Origin: Aromatoleum evansii
GTDB lineage: Bacteria > Pseudomonadota > Gammaproteobacteria > Burkholderiales > Rhodocyclaceae
NCBI RefSeq assembly: GCF_012910805.1
Contig: NZ_WTVK01000020.1
Coordinates: forward strand, 27,825-91,824
Direction: 5' to 3'
Length of the DNA: 64,000 bases
Numbering within the stretch: the stretch's first letter is position 1; every line of letters begins with the position of its first letter. Under the pieces are notes generated by a model. The model was not told where the DNA came from and searched no databases. It saw nothing but the letters and a program-made list of their open reading frames with translations. Below are positions 31,763 to 39,699 of the stretch, in pieces. A program made the translations under genes and the position numbers.

Positions 31763-33091
31763 ATGTCCTTCGCAATCTGGGCGCTCATCATCGGCGTGCT
31801 GCTGACCACGATGGCCCTGTCGGGCACGTCGCTGAAGCGGCTCCCGCTGAGCACCGCCATGCTCTACCTGGCCGCCGGTTTCGGGCTCGGCCCCGCCGGA
31901 TGGGCGCTGCTGTCGCCCGATCCGCTGACCTACGCTGTCATCCTGGAAAGAGTGACCGAACTGGCGGTGCTCGTCTCGCTGTTCGCCGTCGGTCTCAAGC
32001 TCGGTCTCCCCCTGTCGGACAAGGGCTGGCGTCCGCCAGTGCGCCTCGCGATCGTTTCGATGACCATCACGGTGGCCCTCATCGCAGCGATCGGCGTGCT
32101 GGGCCTCGGCCTTTCGCTCGGCGCAGCAGTCCTGCTCGGGGCGATACTCGCGCCTACCGATCCGGTCCTGGCCTCCGATGTCCAGGTGGTCGAGGCGGGC
32201 GATCGCGACCGCTTGCGTTTCAGCCTGACGGGGGAAGGGGGCTTGAATGATGGCGCCGCCTTTCCCTTCGTGATGCTGGGACTCGGCCTGCTCGGTCTTC
32301 ACGACCTCGGTACCGGCGGCTGGCGCTGGCTCGCCATTGACGTGCTGTGGGCGATTGCAGGCGGCCTGACGATCGGCGGGGCACTGGGCGCGCTGATCGG
32401 GAGGCTGGTCGTCTATCTGCGCAGCCGCCACAAGGAGTCGGTCGGCTTCGACGAGTTTCTGGCGCTGGGACTCATCTCGCTGGCCTACGGGTTGGCCGTG
32501 CTCAGCCATACCTATGGCTTCCTCGCGGTTTTTGCTGCCGGCCTCGCTTTGCAGCGCGTGAACAAACAGCCAAGGCGAATCTCCGATGCAGTCCCATTGG
32601 AAACAGGTCTCCAGGGCAGGCTGGCCGAGGAGGCGCTCGCGACCCATGCGGACTATGCCGGGGCCTACATGATGCAGGCGGTGCAGGGCTTCAACGAACA
32701 ACTGGAGCGGATCGCGGAGGTGGCAGTCGTTCTGGTCGTCGGCGCGATGCTCTCGTACACCTATCTCCCCGCCAGTGCCGGCTGGTTTGTCCCCCTCCTG
32801 TTCCTGGTCGTGCGTCCCGCGTCGGTATGGCTTGGATTGCTCGGCGCGCCCGTGTCACGCGATCAGCGCATCTTGATTTCCTGGTTCGGCATTCGCGGCA
32901 TCGGCTCGATCTACTACCTGATGTACGCGATCAACCACGGACTGCCGCGCCCGCTGGCGGAGGAGATCATCGCCCTCACACTCACCGTGGTGGCCGTCTC
33001 GATCGTGCTTCACGGGATATCCGTGACGCCCTTGATGACTCACTATGCGCGGCACAAAACAGGGCGCCAGGGGCGGCGAAAGGACGATTAG
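31763..33091 (+). CDS. CPA1-family Na+(K+)/H+ antiporter (NhaP-like)
   Basis: A 442-residue polytopic inner-membrane protein with about 12 hydrophobic segments. The core motif GAILAPTDPVLASDVQV and the acidic pair in LTGEGGLNDGAAFPFV mark the CPA1 ion-binding region; SWFGIRGIGSIYYL is the late conserved helix. It exchanges cytoplasmic Na+ or K+ for H+ to maintain pH and salt balance. The ATG at 31763 starts the first helix; the longer frame from 31715 is possible but adds a polar peptide. An osmotic or pH role fits the surrounding stress genes. Confidence 0.9.
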   Translation: MSFAIWALIIGVLLTTMALSGTSLKRLPLSTAMLYLAAGFGLGPAGWALLSPDPLTYAVILERVTELAVLVSLFAVGLKLGLPLSDKGWRPPVRLAIVSMTITVALIAAIGVLGLGLSLGAAVLLGAILAPTDPVLASDVQVVEAGDRDRLRFSLTGEGGLNDGAAFPFVMLGLGLLGLHDLGTGGWRWLAIDVLWAIAGGLTIGGALGALIGRLVVYLRSRHKESVGFDEFLALGLISLAYGLAVLSHTYGFLAVFAAGLALQRVNKQPRRISDAVPLETGLQGRLAEEALATHADYAGAYMMQAVQGFNEQLERIAEVAVVLVVGAMLSYTYLPASAGWFVPLLFLVVRPASVWLGLLGAPVSRDQRILISWFGIRGIGSIYYLMYAINHGLPRPLAEEIIALTLTVVAVSIVLHGISVTPLMTHYARHKTGRQGRRKDD

Positions 33092-33132
33092 CAACCCCTG
33101 ACCCGTGCGGCGGGCGTTCGTTGAAGGAATGA

Positions 33133-33492
33133 CTACAGCGACTTCAGGTACTCCACCAGCTCGCTCTTCTCCTGTCCTGACAAGCCCAATCCGAAGTGGC
33201 CGTCATAGTGGTCGACCACTGCACCCAGAGTGGCGAAGCGCCCGTCGTGGTAGAAGCCACCCGTGGTGTGGGGCCATAGCCCCTTCAGCGGTGCGGTGCG
33301 GTAGCGCTTGTTCGGCGCCCGGTTCGCCTGGAAATCGTCAATGCCGATTTCGGCCGGTGTATGCATGTTCCACCCCGGCTCGGCATAGGTCGGGGGAGCG
33401 TGGCAACTCGCGCCCCCTGCCTTGTCCTCGAAAATCTGCTTGCCGCGAGCGGCGGCATTGAAACTGCCTGCCGGCTCGACAATGACGGCGCG
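33133..33492 (-). pseudogene. cytochrome c peroxidase-like, C-terminal remnant
   Basis: The frame reads VEPAGSFNAAARGKQIFEDKAGGASCHAPPTYAEPGWNMHTPAEIGIDDFQANRAPNKRYRTAPLKGLW..., ending FGLGLSGQEKSELVEYLKSL. This is the C-terminal haem domain of a di-haem peroxidase/c-type cytochrome. The haem motif has lost its first Cys (GGASCH instead of CxxCH), a stop lies in frame at 33493-33495, and no N-terminal half exists, so it is a relic. Confidence 0.7.
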
Positions 33493-33618
33493 TCAGATCG
33501 AGATCCAGTGCGCGTCCATCGCTACCGTGGCGATGCTGGTCCTTGCTCGCTCGGGGTGTCCTGCCGATCCTCACCTCCTGCCGTGGGCCGATGAAATTTG
33601 CGCCGAATCCCCTGCTGC

Positions 33619-33640
33619 GTCTGTTCGCTGTCGCACGCAT
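33619..33640. promoter_or_regulatory. stress-regulon palindrome at the Crp/Fnr regulator promoter
   Basis: TCTGTTCG-N4-CGCACGCA, 12 of 14 conserved positions, centred about 70 bp upstream of the regulator start codon. Suggests autoregulation. Confidence 0.55.
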
Positions 33641-33698
33641 GGCGAGTTGGGGAGGGGGCTATAATGAAATCGATTATTCGACGAGTGGAAGATTGTGC

Positions 33699-34433
33699 AT
33701 GTCTGACTCTCTTGACCCACGCCAGAATCGCCTTCTCGCAGCCCTCCCGATCGACGAATATGCACGCTTGGCGTCCCATCTTGAGCTGATCCCGATGATG
33801 CTCGGCGACGTGCTTTACGAGTCCGGAGCCCAGATGCGCTACGTCTATTTCCCCATCGACTCGATCGTCTCCCTCCTGTATGTCATGGAGGATGGCGCCT
33901 CGGGCGAGATCGCCGTGGTGGGCAACGAAGGGATCGTCGGAGTTTCACTGTTCATGGGCGGCGAAACGACGCCCAGCAGGGCCATCGTGCAAAGCGCGGG
34001 GCACGCCTATCGGCTGAAGGGGCAACTGCTGATGGATGAATTCGATCGCGTGGGGGGGCGCCGTGCCGGCGCGTTGCACAACCTGCTGCTGCGCTATACC
34101 CAGGCACTGCTCACCCAGATGGCGCAGACCGCGGTGTGCAACCGTCATCACTCGCTGGACCAGCAACTCTGCCGATGGCTACTGTTGAGCCTCGACCGCT
34201 TGCCGGTGAACGAACTGGTCATGACCCAGGAGCTGATCGCCAACATGCTCGGAGTGCGCCGCGAAGGGGTCACAGAGGCCGCCGGTAACCTGCAAAAAGC
34301 CGGCCTGATCGAATACCGGCGCGGCCACATCACCGTCCTCGACCGTCCGGGGCTGGAGGGGCGGGCCTGCGAGTGTTATGCGGTGGTCAAGAAGGAGTTC
34401 GATCGCCTGCTGCCTGAGGTGAACGTCCCGTAA
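33699..34433 (+). CDS. Crp/Fnr family transcriptional regulator
   Basis: A 244-residue regulator. The N-terminal half is a cyclic-nucleotide-binding-type beta barrel (VLYESGAQMRYVYFPIDSIVSLLYVMEDGASGEIAVVGNEGIVGVSLFMGG). It lacks the Cys cluster of oxygen-sensing Fnr and the cAMP-binding signature of Crp, so the ligand is unknown. A dimerisation helix and a winged helix-turn-helix follow (MTQELIANMLGVRREGVTEAAGNLQKAGLIEYRRGHITVLD). The start at 33699 gives the normal domain length; the upstream extension to 33543 has no ribosome-binding site. Its own promoter has the palindrome found before neighbouring stress genes, with Crp-like TGT-N10-ACA geometry, so it is the best candidate to control them. 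Confidence 0.9.
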   Translation: MSDSLDPRQNRLLAALPIDEYARLASHLELIPMMLGDVLYESGAQMRYVYFPIDSIVSLLYVMEDGASGEIAVVGNEGIVGVSLFMGGETTPSRAIVQSAGHAYRLKGQLLMDEFDRVGGRRAGALHNLLLRYTQALLTQMAQTAVCNRHHSLDQQLCRWLLLSLDRLPVNELVMTQELIANMLGVRREGVTEAAGNLQKAGLIEYRRGHITVLDRPGLEGRACECYAVVKKEFDRLLPEVNVP

Positions 34434-34921
34434 TCGCGCGCCTGCGTTCAAGGTCATAATCGGACTTCCAATACAACGGTTGAGGAGTTTGGCGATGTCG
34501 ATACCCACAACGATCGGTTCAGGCATGTTCCTACGCTCCCAGCCTTGCAAATACGACCTTCAATCAGCCAACTGTTCGGGCTTCAGAGGAACGGTTCCGA
34601 CGGCGCGCCATCTGCTCAAGGGCGGGCTTGCAAACCCCAAGGGGTAACAGGCTGCGCCGCCGTGCCCGAAACGACCCGCGCTGTCGATTTGTGGACGATG
34701 GCCTGTCGGCCACCGGGCCGCTTGTCGTGGAAGAGTCTGACGACTTTCCCACCGCGCAGCCCTTCGCCCACAAGCTCCACAGCGCACCAAATATTTATAT
34801 AAACCTCACTCCTCAAGATACAAAGGGGAAGGAACCTGCTAGTCGCGTCTTGCGAACTCCAACCGCGAGGAGGCTTTCGCGCCGCGCAATGGCCATTTCT
34901 CATTAAGAACGCACCACTGCA
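34434..34921. other. intergenic scar region
   Basis: No intact gene. Near 34500 the minus strand encodes MPEPIVVGIDIAK, which resembles the start of IS110-type transposases but is broken after about 16 codons. An AT-rich patch lies at 34790-34802. The region looks like mobile-element debris. Confidence 0.35.
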
Positions 34922-35050
34922 CTAGAACCCGTCGATCCCACACATGGAGCCTGCCTTGTCGTGGCGCCGACAGTTGGAGACCAACACCTGCCCCGACAGC
35001 GGGTCCATGCCCTTGCAAGAGGCGACGAGCTGCGCCAGCGCCTCTATCAG
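34922..35050 (-). pseudogene. IS66 TnpB-like fragment
   Basis: The frame reads LIEALAQLVASCKGMDPLSGQVLVSNCRRHDKAGSMCGIDGF then stop. This resembles the centre of IS66 TnpB (DGLAALVQ...DPFSGHVFVFRNRRGDRVKLLWWDG) with several changes. It is joined directly to the truncated IS3 OrfB, so the two elements were fused by deletion or insertion. Confidence 0.45.
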
Positions 35051-35420
35051 GGGCAAAGTCGCGATCCAGCACATTCGCTGCCACCGGAAGGCTGTGCCTG
35101 GAGTTCGTGGTCGCCTTGTAACGCCGCTTGTGCCGCGCCCGGATGCCGTTCTCGCGCATCAGGCGCTCGATGCGCGGCAGGCCGATTCGGTAGCCGCGCC
35201 CACGCAACTCGGCGTGAATGCGTCGTGCGCCGTACGCCTGCCGAACCTCCTGGTGAATCGTGCGGATCAGAACCAACGCCTGCGCGTCGGTCAGTCGCTT
35301 GCGGTCCGGCCTCCCGCCGGCCTGCCAGGCCCGAAAGCCGCACTGGCTCACCGACAGGGCGCCGCACAGGACGGGCAGCGGGAAGGATCTGCGCTGCTTC
35401 TCGATCCAGGCATATTTCAC
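35050..35420 (-). pseudogene. IS3 family transposase OrfB, 3' truncated
   Basis: Starts MKYAWIEKQRRSFPLPVLCGALSVSQCGFRAWQAG and continues through the N-terminal helix-turn-helix (QAYGARRIHAELRGRGYRIGLPRIERLMRENGIRARHKRRYKATTNSRHSLPVAANVLDRDFAP). Here homology stops, just before the DDE domain, where IS66-like sequence begins. It starts at 35420, overlapping OrfA, as expected for the translational frameshift that makes the OrfAB transposase. The slippery A7 run (35450-35456) is present. Confidence 0.8.
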
Positions 35421-35710
35421 TGCAGATCCTTCGCGAAATATGCCGCCGCTTTTTTTGTGATCTCCAGTTCCATCTCGAGTCGCGCTACTTGGGCGCGCAA
35501 CCGGGACAGCTCCATCTGCTCGGCAGTGATCTGCTTGGCGCCGGCCGGGTTCAACTTGCCAGCCTTCGCCGCCTTGACCCAGTTACGCAGCGTCTGCTCG
35601 ACCAGCCCCAGCTCTTCGGCGGCACGGGCGATGCTGCCGACCTCGTCGGCTCGCTTGACAACCTGCTCCTTGAACTCGGCCGTGTACACCTGCTTCGGGA
35701 TGCGTTTCAC
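35417..35710 (-). CDS. IS3 family transposase OrfA
   Basis: A 97-residue protein: N-terminal helix-turn-helix (YTAEFKEQVVKRADEVGSIARAAEELGLVEQTLRNWVKAAKAG) and a leucine-zipper coiled coil (EQMELSRLRAQVARLEMELEITKKAAAYFAKDLQ). This is the DNA-binding subunit of IS3-type transposases. Intact, but its OrfB partner is truncated, so the element should be immobile unless complemented. Confidence 0.88.
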   Translation of the reverse strand: MKRIPKQVYTAEFKEQVVKRADEVGSIARAAEELGLVEQTLRNWVKAAKAGKLNPAGAKQITAEQMELSRLRAQVARLEMELEITKKAAAYFAKDLQ

Positions 35711-35780
35711 GTCGTTCTTCCTCTCGTTGCGTCGATCCTACGACGACTACGTCGGAAGACGAAATTCGTGGGGCAGCTCA

Positions 35781-36101
35781 AATTCCGGAAGTACACAATT
35801 TCCGGCTCAAGGGCCGCGCATGGGACGCCGCTGCATGTGATCCAATTTGACGGCGCTTATGGCGGATACCTGCCATCGGTCGCAGTGTGCGCCCGTGCAT
35901 GGACTGCAGGATCGCTCGGCTGGATGAATATGTCATCGTAGCCTGCGTGAGATTTGCGTGACTTCATTGATCTTCAAATCCTTCAGTGGCACGAGGAAAG
36001 CAACCTGGTGCAGCGAGCTCGGGCGCACCCTTGGGTTTCGCGAGTGGGGACTCCTCCGGGGCCGAACTTTCCATTGCGATTGTCGTCCGTTACAGTAAAG
36101 A
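35781..36101. other. intergenic region between IS3 and toxin-antitoxin genes
   Basis: About 320 bp with no supported gene. It contains the 24-bp repeat at 35944-35967 that recurs at 61774-61797. Confidence 0.4.
35944..35967 (+). repeat. 24-bp direct repeat, left copy
   Basis: Begins TGCGTGAGATTTGCG and ends GACTTCAT, identical over 24 bp to 61774-61797, 25.8 kb away. Each copy lies outside or just inside a tRNA-His fragment. The sequence is not part of a recognised gene. Confidence 0.6.
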
Positions 36102-36117
36102 TTAACGACTACGTTAA
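36102..36117. promoter_or_regulatory. palindromic operator of the toxin-antitoxin pair
   Basis: TTAACG-ACTA-CGTTAA, a perfect palindrome apart from the centre, directly overlapping the antitoxin ribosome-binding site. Antitoxins of this family bind such palindromes to autorepress. Confidence 0.6.
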
Positions 36118-36127
36118 GGAGGCAGTG

Positions 36128-36403
36128 ATGCGTGCCAGCGATGTGGTCCCCATCAGCGAGGCTCGGGCTCGGCTGACCGAGCTTGCCGAAGAGGTGGTCG
36201 GCGGCGGGGCGGAAAAGGTCTTGACCAAGAACGGTGCGAGCTATGTAGCGATCGTCGATGCGCGCAAGCTCGACTACTACCACGCGCTCGAAGAGGAGCA
36301 TGCGAGCCTGGTGCTGCTCGACGAGGCTGAGATCGGACTGCGCCAAGTCTTTGATGGCCAGGTCGGCACGGAAGCGGATCTCGACCGCCTGCTCGCGGAT
36401 TGA
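36128..36403 (+). CDS. type II antitoxin, Phd/YefM family
   Basis: A 91-residue protein. The N-terminal DNA-binding domain has the Phd pattern (VVPISEARARLTELAEEVVGGGAEKVLTKNGASYVAIVDARKLDYY). The acidic C-terminus (EEEHASLVLLDEAEIGLRQVFDGQVGTEADLDRLLAD) would wrap the toxin. AAGGAGG lies 5 bp before the ATG, and the palindrome at 36102-36117 just upstream fits autorepression. The toxin gene follows directly. Confidence 0.87.
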   Translation: MRASDVVPISEARARLTELAEEVVGGGAEKVLTKNGASYVAIVDARKLDYYHALEEEHASLVLLDEAEIGLRQVFDGQVGTEADLDRLLAD

Positions 36404-36787
36404 TTGGCAGTGACGTTACCTCAGCGGGCCACGGTCGTTGCCACGCCGAACTTCGCCGCCGGCCTGGACGAAGCGCGGGCGTTTTTCGCCGAACAGGACG
36501 AGGCCTCCGCCATGGAGCGTTTTCGTGCGCTTCGGGCGGAATTGCGCGAGATGGTCGAGACCCTGCGCTGGGCCCCGGCAGGCGGTCGCCCGGCGCGGTT
36601 TCTCGGCGGTCGGTCCGTTCAAGCGCGCATCCGTGCGCGGAAGGTCGAAGCGCTGGCGCACGAGGTCGGCTTGCCGCACTTGCGCGAATACGTGCTCAAG
36701 CAGCATGTGGTGCTGTACGCGCATTCGAGCGACCGGGTGGTGCTGTTGGCGTTGCGGCACCACCGGCAATTGAGCTACGTGGTTTGA
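36404..36787 (+). CDS. type II toxin, RelE/ParE family
   Basis: A 127-residue basic protein directly after the antitoxin stop (TTG 36404; GTG 36410 is an alternative start). The C-terminal half has the ParE/RelE strand pattern: VQARIRARKVEALAHEVGLPHLREYVLKQHVVLYAHSSDRVVLLALRHHRQLSYVV (LRHHRQLSY is the family ending). The N-terminal helix has FFAEQDEASAMERF. Whether it inhibits gyrase (ParE) or cleaves mRNA (RelE) cannot be told. The pair appears intact and may stabilise the adjacent island boundary. Confidence 0.82.
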   Translation: MAVTLPQRATVVATPNFAAGLDEARAFFAEQDEASAMERFRALRAELREMVETLRWAPAGGRPARFLGGRSVQARIRARKVEALAHEVGLPHLREYVLKQHVVLYAHSSDRVVLLALRHHRQLSYVV

Positions 36788-37068
36788 GCAGGCGTGTTCA
36801 GCCTGAGTAGCCGTGTGACGGGAGGGCGCGCGTCGCACAGCGGACGCAGACGCCCGTTACCGCCATCCAAGCTCACTCGGGGCAGGGGCGTTGGACCGGG
36901 AGAGTGCGCCTGCAACAGCGGTCGGCTTATGCGGTCGTATTTGACGGATCGCCCTCCTTGTTCTTCATAAGATCGCGATGCGGTTTCGCGCCAATATTGG
37001 CGTCTGGAGGCGATGTTCTTACGAAAAAACCATCCTAAGTTACTGATTTGCTGGATTTGTGGGTGGGA

Positions 37069-37113
37069 TTGTGGCTCCAGGTGTCACCGGTTCGATCCCG
37101 GTATGTCGCCCCA
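37069..37113 (+). repeat. tRNA-His 3' fragment, left copy (att-type repeat)
   Basis: 45 nt starting TTGTGGCTCCAGG (anticodon loop with GTG, then the 3' anticodon stem). The T arm ACCGG-TTCGATC-CCGGT follows, then acceptor strand, discriminator C (typical of tRNA-His) and encoded CCA. No matching 5' half precedes it, so it is not a functional tRNA. It is identical to 61887-61931. Integrases commonly use the anticodon-to-3' end segment of a tRNA as attB; the adjacent integrase remnant supports this. Confidence 0.8.
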
Positions 37114-37170
37114 AGTAATCAAGGACTTGGGGAAGAGTAGCTAATCTACAAATCGCCAATCGTTCTACAA

Positions 37171-37197
37171 AACGGCTCGCAAATGGCGAGCCGTTTT
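37171..37197 (+). terminator. terminator after left tRNA-His fragment
   Basis: AACGGCTCGC / GCGAGCCGTT, a 10-bp perfect stem with a 5-base loop, followed by TT. It sits between the tRNA fragment and the integrase remnant. Confidence 0.7.
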
Positions 37198-37304
37198 CAC
37201 TTTACGGGGCTTACTTTCTCGCCTCGACGCTTGCGGACATAGTGCTCGGTCATCTCATGCTTAGTGTGGCCGAGCAGCTTTTGCGCCTTGTCCAGCGCTT
37301 CCAT
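37197..37304 (-). pseudogene. tyrosine integrase, C-terminal remnant
   Basis: About 35 codons: EALDKAQKLLGHTKHEMTEHYVRKRRGEKVSPVK then stop. LLGHTKHEMTEHYVR contains the conserved GH and catalytic Tyr (HY) of phage/ICE integrases. The rest is missing: beyond 37305 the sequence switches to the sigma-54 regulator. The position beside the tRNA-His fragment is where an island integrase is expected, so this is the remnant of the enzyme that inserted the island. Confidence 0.8.
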
Positions 37305-37309
37305 GTCAC

Positions 37310-39031
37310 ATCAGCGCCGACGGCCGCATCGTACACGGTGTGGTCAACCGTGATGCCGTGCCGAGGCTGTTGCGATGGGCGTTGCAGGCGGGGCGTTCGG
37401 TATGCGAGGCGGACCTGGGAACGAACGCCGTCGGGTGCGTGTTGATGGAGCCACGCATGCACTTGGTGACACGTAGCGAACACTTCCTGCGCATGCTGAG
37501 TCCGCTGGTATGCCTGGCCGTGCCGATCCATGGACCGCAAGGGGAGTTGGCCGGGGTGGTCGACGTCTCGGGGATGGGGGTATCGATCGATTCGTCGGTG
37601 GTGCACCGCCTGTGCACGACGGCGCGTCAGATCGAGAACGACCTGCTGTTGCGCCTGCCCGACCGGGTCGTCCTTCATCTGAACGATGACCCGCGGCTCG
37701 CGGGCACGGCCTATGAGGGGTTGATTTCGCTCGACGAGACGCGCAGCACCTGTCTGCTCAACGCGGCGGCGCGCCGACTGCTGGGGTTCGATGGAGAGGA
37801 GGGGGGCGTGATCAACGCCGAGCGGCTGTTCGATCGCACGGACTGGCAACGACTGATGTCCGACGCGAGCTCGCGCAAGCCCGTGCGGCCGATACGCGAC
37901 CGCCGGGGATATCTGCTGCATGCCGGTTGGTTCGAAAGGCACGCTGTACGCTCGACCTCGCGTGTAATCGCGCGGGCCGAGCAGCCGTTGCGTGCTGAGG
38001 CGGAGGCCGGCCTGCCGGTGGGCAAGGATCCACGCATCGCCTCGATCCTGCGCACCGGCGTGAAGGCGCTGGAACGGGGCGTGCCACTGATTCTGGAGGG
38101 CGAGAGTGGTACCGGCAAGGAGGTCATGGCGCAGGCCATCCACATGAACTCGAACCGTGCTGAAAAGCCGCTGGTGGCGATCAACTGCGCCGCTATCCCG
38201 GAAGGTTTGATCGAGGCCGAACTGTTCGGCTACGTAGATGGCGCGTTCACAGGTGGGCGCCGTGGCGGCTGCCCGGGCAAGATCTCACAGGCTCGCGGGG
38301 GCACACTGTTCCTCGACGAGATCGGTGATATGCCGCTGAGCTTGCAGACGCGGCTGCTTCGCGTGCTGCAGGAGCGCCAGTTCACCCCCGTGGGCGGGCT
38401 GCATCCGGTATCGGTGGAGTTTGCGTTGATCTGCGCCACGCATCGCCATCTGTCGGGGGCGGTCGAGCAGGGCGTGTTCCGTGGTGACCTGTTCTACCGT
38501 ATTGACGGATTGTCGCTGCGTTTGCCGGCCCTGCGCGAGAGGCAGGACCTCGCGGACCTGACCCAGCGCTTCCTGCGCGAGTGTAGCGAGGGTGGCGATG
38601 CGGTGACGCTGGACGACGAGGTGTACGGTTTGTTCGCGGCGTATTCCTGGCCGGGCAACATCCGGCAACTGCGCAACGTCATACGTGCCTCCGCCGTGCT
38701 CGCCGGCGAGAAGGCCCGTATCGGGCTGGGCGATCTGCCCGAGGCGTTGAGGCGCGAACTCGGTCTGGATGGTGCGCTCATCGAGGCCGTCGGCGAGACA
38801 CCCTTGGACGTGGCCGAGATAGAGACGATCCGCCGCATCCTGGCATCGGTGGACGGCAACGTCACCCGGGCAGCCGCGGTGCTGGGGTGTCGCGATCGAC
38901 CTTGCATAAGCGGCTTCGTCGCTTCGGACTGCGTTGAGTGCCGCAAACGTTCGAACCGATGTCGTTGCCCGCTGCCATGTCGATCGCTTCACGCAAGAAA
39001 GCTCCCCGGGGACATGCGTAAGCGCTGGTAG
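37310..39031 (+). pseudogene. AcoR-like sigma-54-dependent activator, truncated and frameshifted
   Basis: The frame enters at the junction with the integrase remnant (ISADGRIVHGVVNRDAVP), so the N-terminal part of the GAF-like sensor is lost. The AAA+ domain has Walker A GESGTGKE, Walker B GGTLFLDEIGDMP and arginine segment FRGDLFYRID. The sigma-54 contact loop reads GAFTGG instead of GAFTGA. At the G4 run 38884-38887 one G appears missing: in the shifted frame the helix-turn-helix continues VSRSTLHKRLRRFGLR to a stop at 38937, as in intact homologues, whereas the actual frame runs into unrelated sequence. It is probably inactive. Confidence 0.75.
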
Positions 39032-39034
39032 TCG

Positions 39035-39592
39035 TCATTGCAAGGCCTGGTCCAAGACAAGGCAAGTGGTGCTCGCGTGGGCGTAGAGCTTGCCGTCCGG
39101 GCCGACAAGCCGGCCTTCCGCAGTCGCCACCTGGCGGCCGCCGTGGACCAGCCGGCCTTCCGCGCGTACCAGCGGCACCGCGTCGGTGAGTGCGCGGACG
39201 AGATTGAGCTTCAGTTCCAGGGTCGTGTAGACCTTGCCCGCCGGCAGCGTGGAATGCACGGCGCATCCCATGGCACTGTCGAGCAGGGTCGCGAACCAGC
39301 CGCCGTGCACCGTGCCCATCGGGTTGTAGTGGCTGAAGCCAGGCTGTCCCTGGAATACCGCGAATCCGGGCTCGATGCGAAGCAGGGTGAAGTCGAGCGT
39401 CGCAGCCATCGGCGGGGGCGGGATCTCGCCGGCCAGGAGCGCCTGGAATATCTGTAATCCGCTGCGCCCGGCGAGCTGGGCGGGTGAGGCCACGCCGGGA
39501 TGTGCCTGGAGGCGGGCGCGCACGGCCGCTTCCTCGGCCCGCCAGCGGCCAAGCGTTTCTTCGGGATTCATCGCGTCGACGGGTACTTTCAT
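39035..39592 (-). CDS. PaaI-family (hotdog) thioesterase
   Basis: A 185-residue protein with the single hotdog domain in its C-terminal two thirds. The catalytic loop is HYNPMGTVHGGWFATLLDSAMGCAV, and TTLELKLNLVRAL plus AEGRLVHGGRQVATAEGRL follow. Such enzymes hydrolyse acyl- or aryl-CoA thioesters. AAGGAG upstream supports ATG 39592 rather than the longer frame. It is convergent with the broken sigma-54 activator. The substrate cannot be assigned. Confidence 0.87.
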   Translation of the reverse strand: MKVPVDAMNPEETLGRWRAEEAAVRARLQAHPGVASPAQLAGRSGLQIFQALLAGEIPPPPMAATLDFTLLRIEPGFAVFQGQPGFSHYNPMGTVHGGWFATLLDSAMGCAVHSTLPAGKVYTTLELKLNLVRALTDAVPLVRAEGRLVHGGRQVATAEGRLVGPDGKLYAHASTTCLVLDQALQ

Positions 39593-39699
39593 GAGTTCGA
39601 CTCCTTGAGGTGTGCGTCCTTCGGCGGGCGACGGCGGCCACGAGACACGCCGATCGCGGCTGCGATGCTGCGGTCGCTCGCCGTACGATGTGGAACGGC

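Larger units (their letters stand above)
35050..35780 (-). mobile_element. truncated IS3-family insertion sequence
   Basis: Contains complete OrfA and a 5' portion of OrfB in the usual overlapping arrangement. The OrfA-side terminus is marked by TGAGCTGCCCC (minus strand, ending at 35780), typical of an IS3-type inverted repeat. The other end and the DDE catalytic part of OrfB are missing. Confidence 0.75.

Noticed and set aside
31404..31775. Minus-strand ORF starting MKIDGPTR as a FlgM-like protein
   Set aside because: Only the first few residues resemble FlgM; the rest has no family pattern and no flagellar genes are nearby.
36835..36860. CGCACAG near 36836 as another stress-regulon site
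   Set aside because: Only the right half matches; the left half has no similarity at the required spacing.
37040..37113. Functional tRNA-His gene at the left fragment
   Set aside because: A CTGGATT-like stretch lies upstream, but no D arm or 5' acceptor strand can be drawn.
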